A DNA stretch of 34,616 bases. Source: Bacteroidales bacterium UBA1751. Lineage in GTDB: Bacteria > Bacteroidota > Bacteroidia > Bacteroidales > UBA932. Of this stretch, positions 33,091 to 34,616 are shown piece by piece. Both the position numbers and the translations under genes were made by a program. Each line of letters begins with the position of its first letter. Within the stretch, counting starts at the first letter, position 1. The stretch covers positions 2,640-37,255 of the forward strand of contig DCHN01000085.1 of NCBI GenBank assembly GCA_002315995.1. The letters run 5' to 3'. The notes under the pieces are model-generated. The model saw nothing but the letters and a program-made list of their open reading frames with translations, searched no databases and was not told the origin of the DNA.

Positions 33091-34482
33091 ATGGAAGGAA
33101 TACCTGAATTTCTCAAAGAGATGGCCGATTGTCTCTGGGCATGGCCAACAATTATTTTGCTGCTCGGTACCCACATTCTGCTAACCATAAGACTCAGATT
33201 TCCACAGCGCTACATCTTCAAAGCAATAAGTCTTTCTGTAAAGTCAGATAAGGGAAGTCATGGCGATGTCAGTCAGTTTGGAGCACTCGCAACATCATTA
33301 GCCGCTACAATAGGAACAGGCAACATTGTTGGAGTAGGAACAGCCATTGCTCTTGGAGGTCCAGGCGCAGTTCTCTGGTGCTGGATTACAGGTATACTCG
33401 GCATTGCCACAAAATATTCAGAAGGCCTTCTGGCAATAAAATACAGGGTTAAAACCAGCAACGGAATGATGCTCGGAGGTCCAATGTATGCTTTGGAGAG
33501 GGGGTTGAAGTCAAAATGGCTTGCTGTTTTGTTCTGCTTCTTTACAATATGGGCTGCAACAGGAATAGGTTGTTCTGTTCAATCGAATGCCTTGTCAACC
33601 TTGCTGGCGGAGCCGGGCACCTTCACCGAGGGTGGAATACCAACTTGGATAAGCGGGCTGGTATTGGCTTTTCTTGTTGCTCTTGTCATCATATTTGGAG
33701 TCAAAGGCATAGCAAACGTCTGCACGATACTTGTACCATTCATGGCACTCTTCTATGTAATAGGATGCTTGATCATTCTTGGAATCAACCATGAAGTACT
33801 TGGACAGACAATAAGACTCATATGTACATCAGCCTTCACTCCAGAAGCTGCAGGTGGAGGTTTCGTTGGTACCACTATAATGATGACGGCACGTTTTGGA
33901 ATTGCCAGGGGTCTCTTCTCAAATGAATCAGGACTTGGTTCCGCTCCTATTGTTGCAGCGGCTGCACAGACAAGAAATCCCGTACGTCAGGCGCTTGTTT
34001 CATCAACTGCGACCTTCTGGGATACCGTAGTGGTTTGCGCAATAACAGGACTCGTTCTTGTAAGTTCCATAATTGCACACCCTGATATCACCTACAGCGA
34101 TGGTGGAAAGCTTACAAGTATGGCATTTTCAAAGATTCCTATGGTTGGACGCATCGTTCTTGATGTTGGACTGCTGACCTTTGCATTCTCAACCATTCTG
34201 GGATGGTCATATTATGCAGAAAGAGCGCTGGAATACCTTGCCGGAAAGAAGTTCATCCCAATCTTCAGACTTTTGTGGGTGGTTTGCGTGTATATAGGTG
34301 CGGTTGCAAACCTTACGGCAATATGGTATTTTGCCGACAGTATGAATGCACTTATGGCAATACCTAACCTTATTGCTCTGATTCTGCTCAGCGGAGTAGC
34401 GGTCAAGGAGACAAAGAAATATCTGTGGACAAAGGGGCATCTTGATGACGAGGATTCCGATGAAATTCCTACTATAAAATAA
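33091..34482 (+). CDS. Alanine/glycine:cation symporter (AGCS family)
   Basis: A 463-residue inner-membrane transporter with about ten to eleven helices that imports alanine or glycine with sodium or protons. The family signature GALATSLAATIGTGNIVGVGTAIALGG is nearly complete (residues 65-91). SEGLLAIKYR and FSNESGLGSAPIVAAAAQT are further conserved AGCS segments. It ends in a short acidic tail (DDEDSDEIP). It is last in the plus-strand run, 6 bp after the clostripain-like gene, and is followed at 34501 by a strong terminator. Confidence 0.93.
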   Translation: MEGIPEFLKEMADCLWAWPTIILLLGTHILLTIRLRFPQRYIFKAISLSVKSDKGSHGDVSQFGALATSLAATIGTGNIVGVGTAIALGGPGAVLWCWITGILGIATKYSEGLLAIKYRVKTSNGMMLGGPMYALERGLKSKWLAVLFCFFTIWAATGIGCSVQSNALSTLLAEPGTFTEGGIPTWISGLVLAFLVALVIIFGVKGIANVCTILVPFMALFYVIGCLIILGINHEVLGQTIRLICTSAFTPEAAGGGFVGTTIMMTARFGIARGLFSNESGLGSAPIVAAAAQTRNPVRQALVSSTATFWDTVVVCAITGLVLVSSIIAHPDITYSDGGKLTSMAFSKIPMVGRIVLDVGLLTFAFSTILGWSYYAERALEYLAGKKFIPIFRLLWVVCVYIGAVANLTAIWYFADSMNALMAIPNLIALILLSGVAVKETKKYLWTKGHLDDEDSDEIPTIK

Positions 34483-34500
34483 AAGATGGTAAAATAGAGC

Positions 34501-34539
34501 AAGAGGATGCCAGAATATAACTTCAGGCATCCTCTTTTT
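34501..34539 (+). terminator. Rho-independent terminator after the symporter gene
   Basis: AAGAGGATGCC (34501-34511) pairs perfectly with GGCATCCTCTT (34526-34536) around a 14-nt loop and runs into a T tract (34534-34539). It lies 18 bp after the stop codon and separates the symporter gene from a convergent gene. Confidence 0.88.
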
Positions 34540-34557
34540 CATTAATTTCAGAATACA

Positions 34558-34616
34558 TCACCCTTTCTTTTGGGAGATATACGCAATAAGATCGTCCAAT
34601 GTTTTCAACTCTTTAA
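34558..34616 (-). CDS. C-terminal end of an unidentified minus-strand gene (partial)
   Basis: Reading inwards from the right edge on the minus strand, 18 codons (KELKTLDDLIAYISQKKG) run open to a TGA at 34558-34560. The convergent arrangement with a terminator between the genes supports a real coding end. The helix-like TLDDLIAYI is reminiscent of the last helix of acyl-carrier-type proteins, but 18 residues are too few for a family call. Confidence 0.45.
   Translation of the reverse strand, partial: KELKTLDDLIAYISQKKG

Overview
The window is a chromosomal segment from a member of the Bacteroidales (phylum Bacteroidota); I cannot place it more finely. Four things point there. The division/cell-wall cluster has the usual Bacteroidota order. 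Several gene starts are preceded by TAnnTTTG, the -7 box of the Bacteroidota primary sigma factor. The M49 peptidase has a HECLGH zinc motif. The gene set is typical (DUF4143 ATPase, C11 clostripain-like lipoprotein, FadL/OmpP1-type porin). Almost all of the window is coding. I saw no tRNA, rRNA, CRISPR array or transposase.

Layout. (1) 1-10204, all on the minus strand: cytidylate kinase (cut by the left edge), a 1223-residue multi-pass histidine kinase, rlmH, an M16 zinc peptidase, a FadL-type outer-membrane protein with an acyl-CoA ligase 13 bp upstream of it, and a membrane-anchored LytTR regulator. (2) 10205-11957: a single plus-strand DUF4143 AAA+ ATPase gene. It is bracketed by 33-bp direct repeats, has its own promoter buried in a palindrome, and is followed by a GC-rich, hairpin-forming segment. 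This is the only accessory-looking part of the window. (3) 11958-29142, minus strand: gltX, then the complete dcw cluster, which in transcription order is mraZ, rsmH, ftsL-like, ftsI, murE, mraY, murD, ftsW, murG, murC, ftsQ, ftsA, ftsZ. Its genes overlap or lie within about 40 bp of each other. (4) 29337-34616: a lipoprotein dipeptidyl-peptidase III on the minus strand, divergent from a plus-strand set (DUF486 membrane protein, clostripain-like lipoprotein, alanine/glycine:cation symporter). That set ends at a strong intrinsic terminator facing the tail of another minus-strand gene.

How the genes fit together. The dcw cluster makes UDP-MurNAc-peptides (MurC, MurD, MurE) and lipid I/II (MraY, MurG), and builds the divisome (FtsZ, FtsA, FtsQ, FtsL, FtsW, FtsI). 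MraZ probably represses the cluster through three TGGAAA repeats with an exact 10-bp period just upstream of mraZ. The FadL/ligase pair looks like long-chain fatty-acid uptake plus activation. The right-hand genes look like extracytoplasmic protein and peptide breakdown coupled to amino-acid uptake. No obviously new multi-gene system is present. The best candidates for follow-up are the direct-repeat-flanked ATPase cassette, the unusual sensor kinase, the Arg/Glu-repeat helix in FtsA, and several long perfect inverted repeats.
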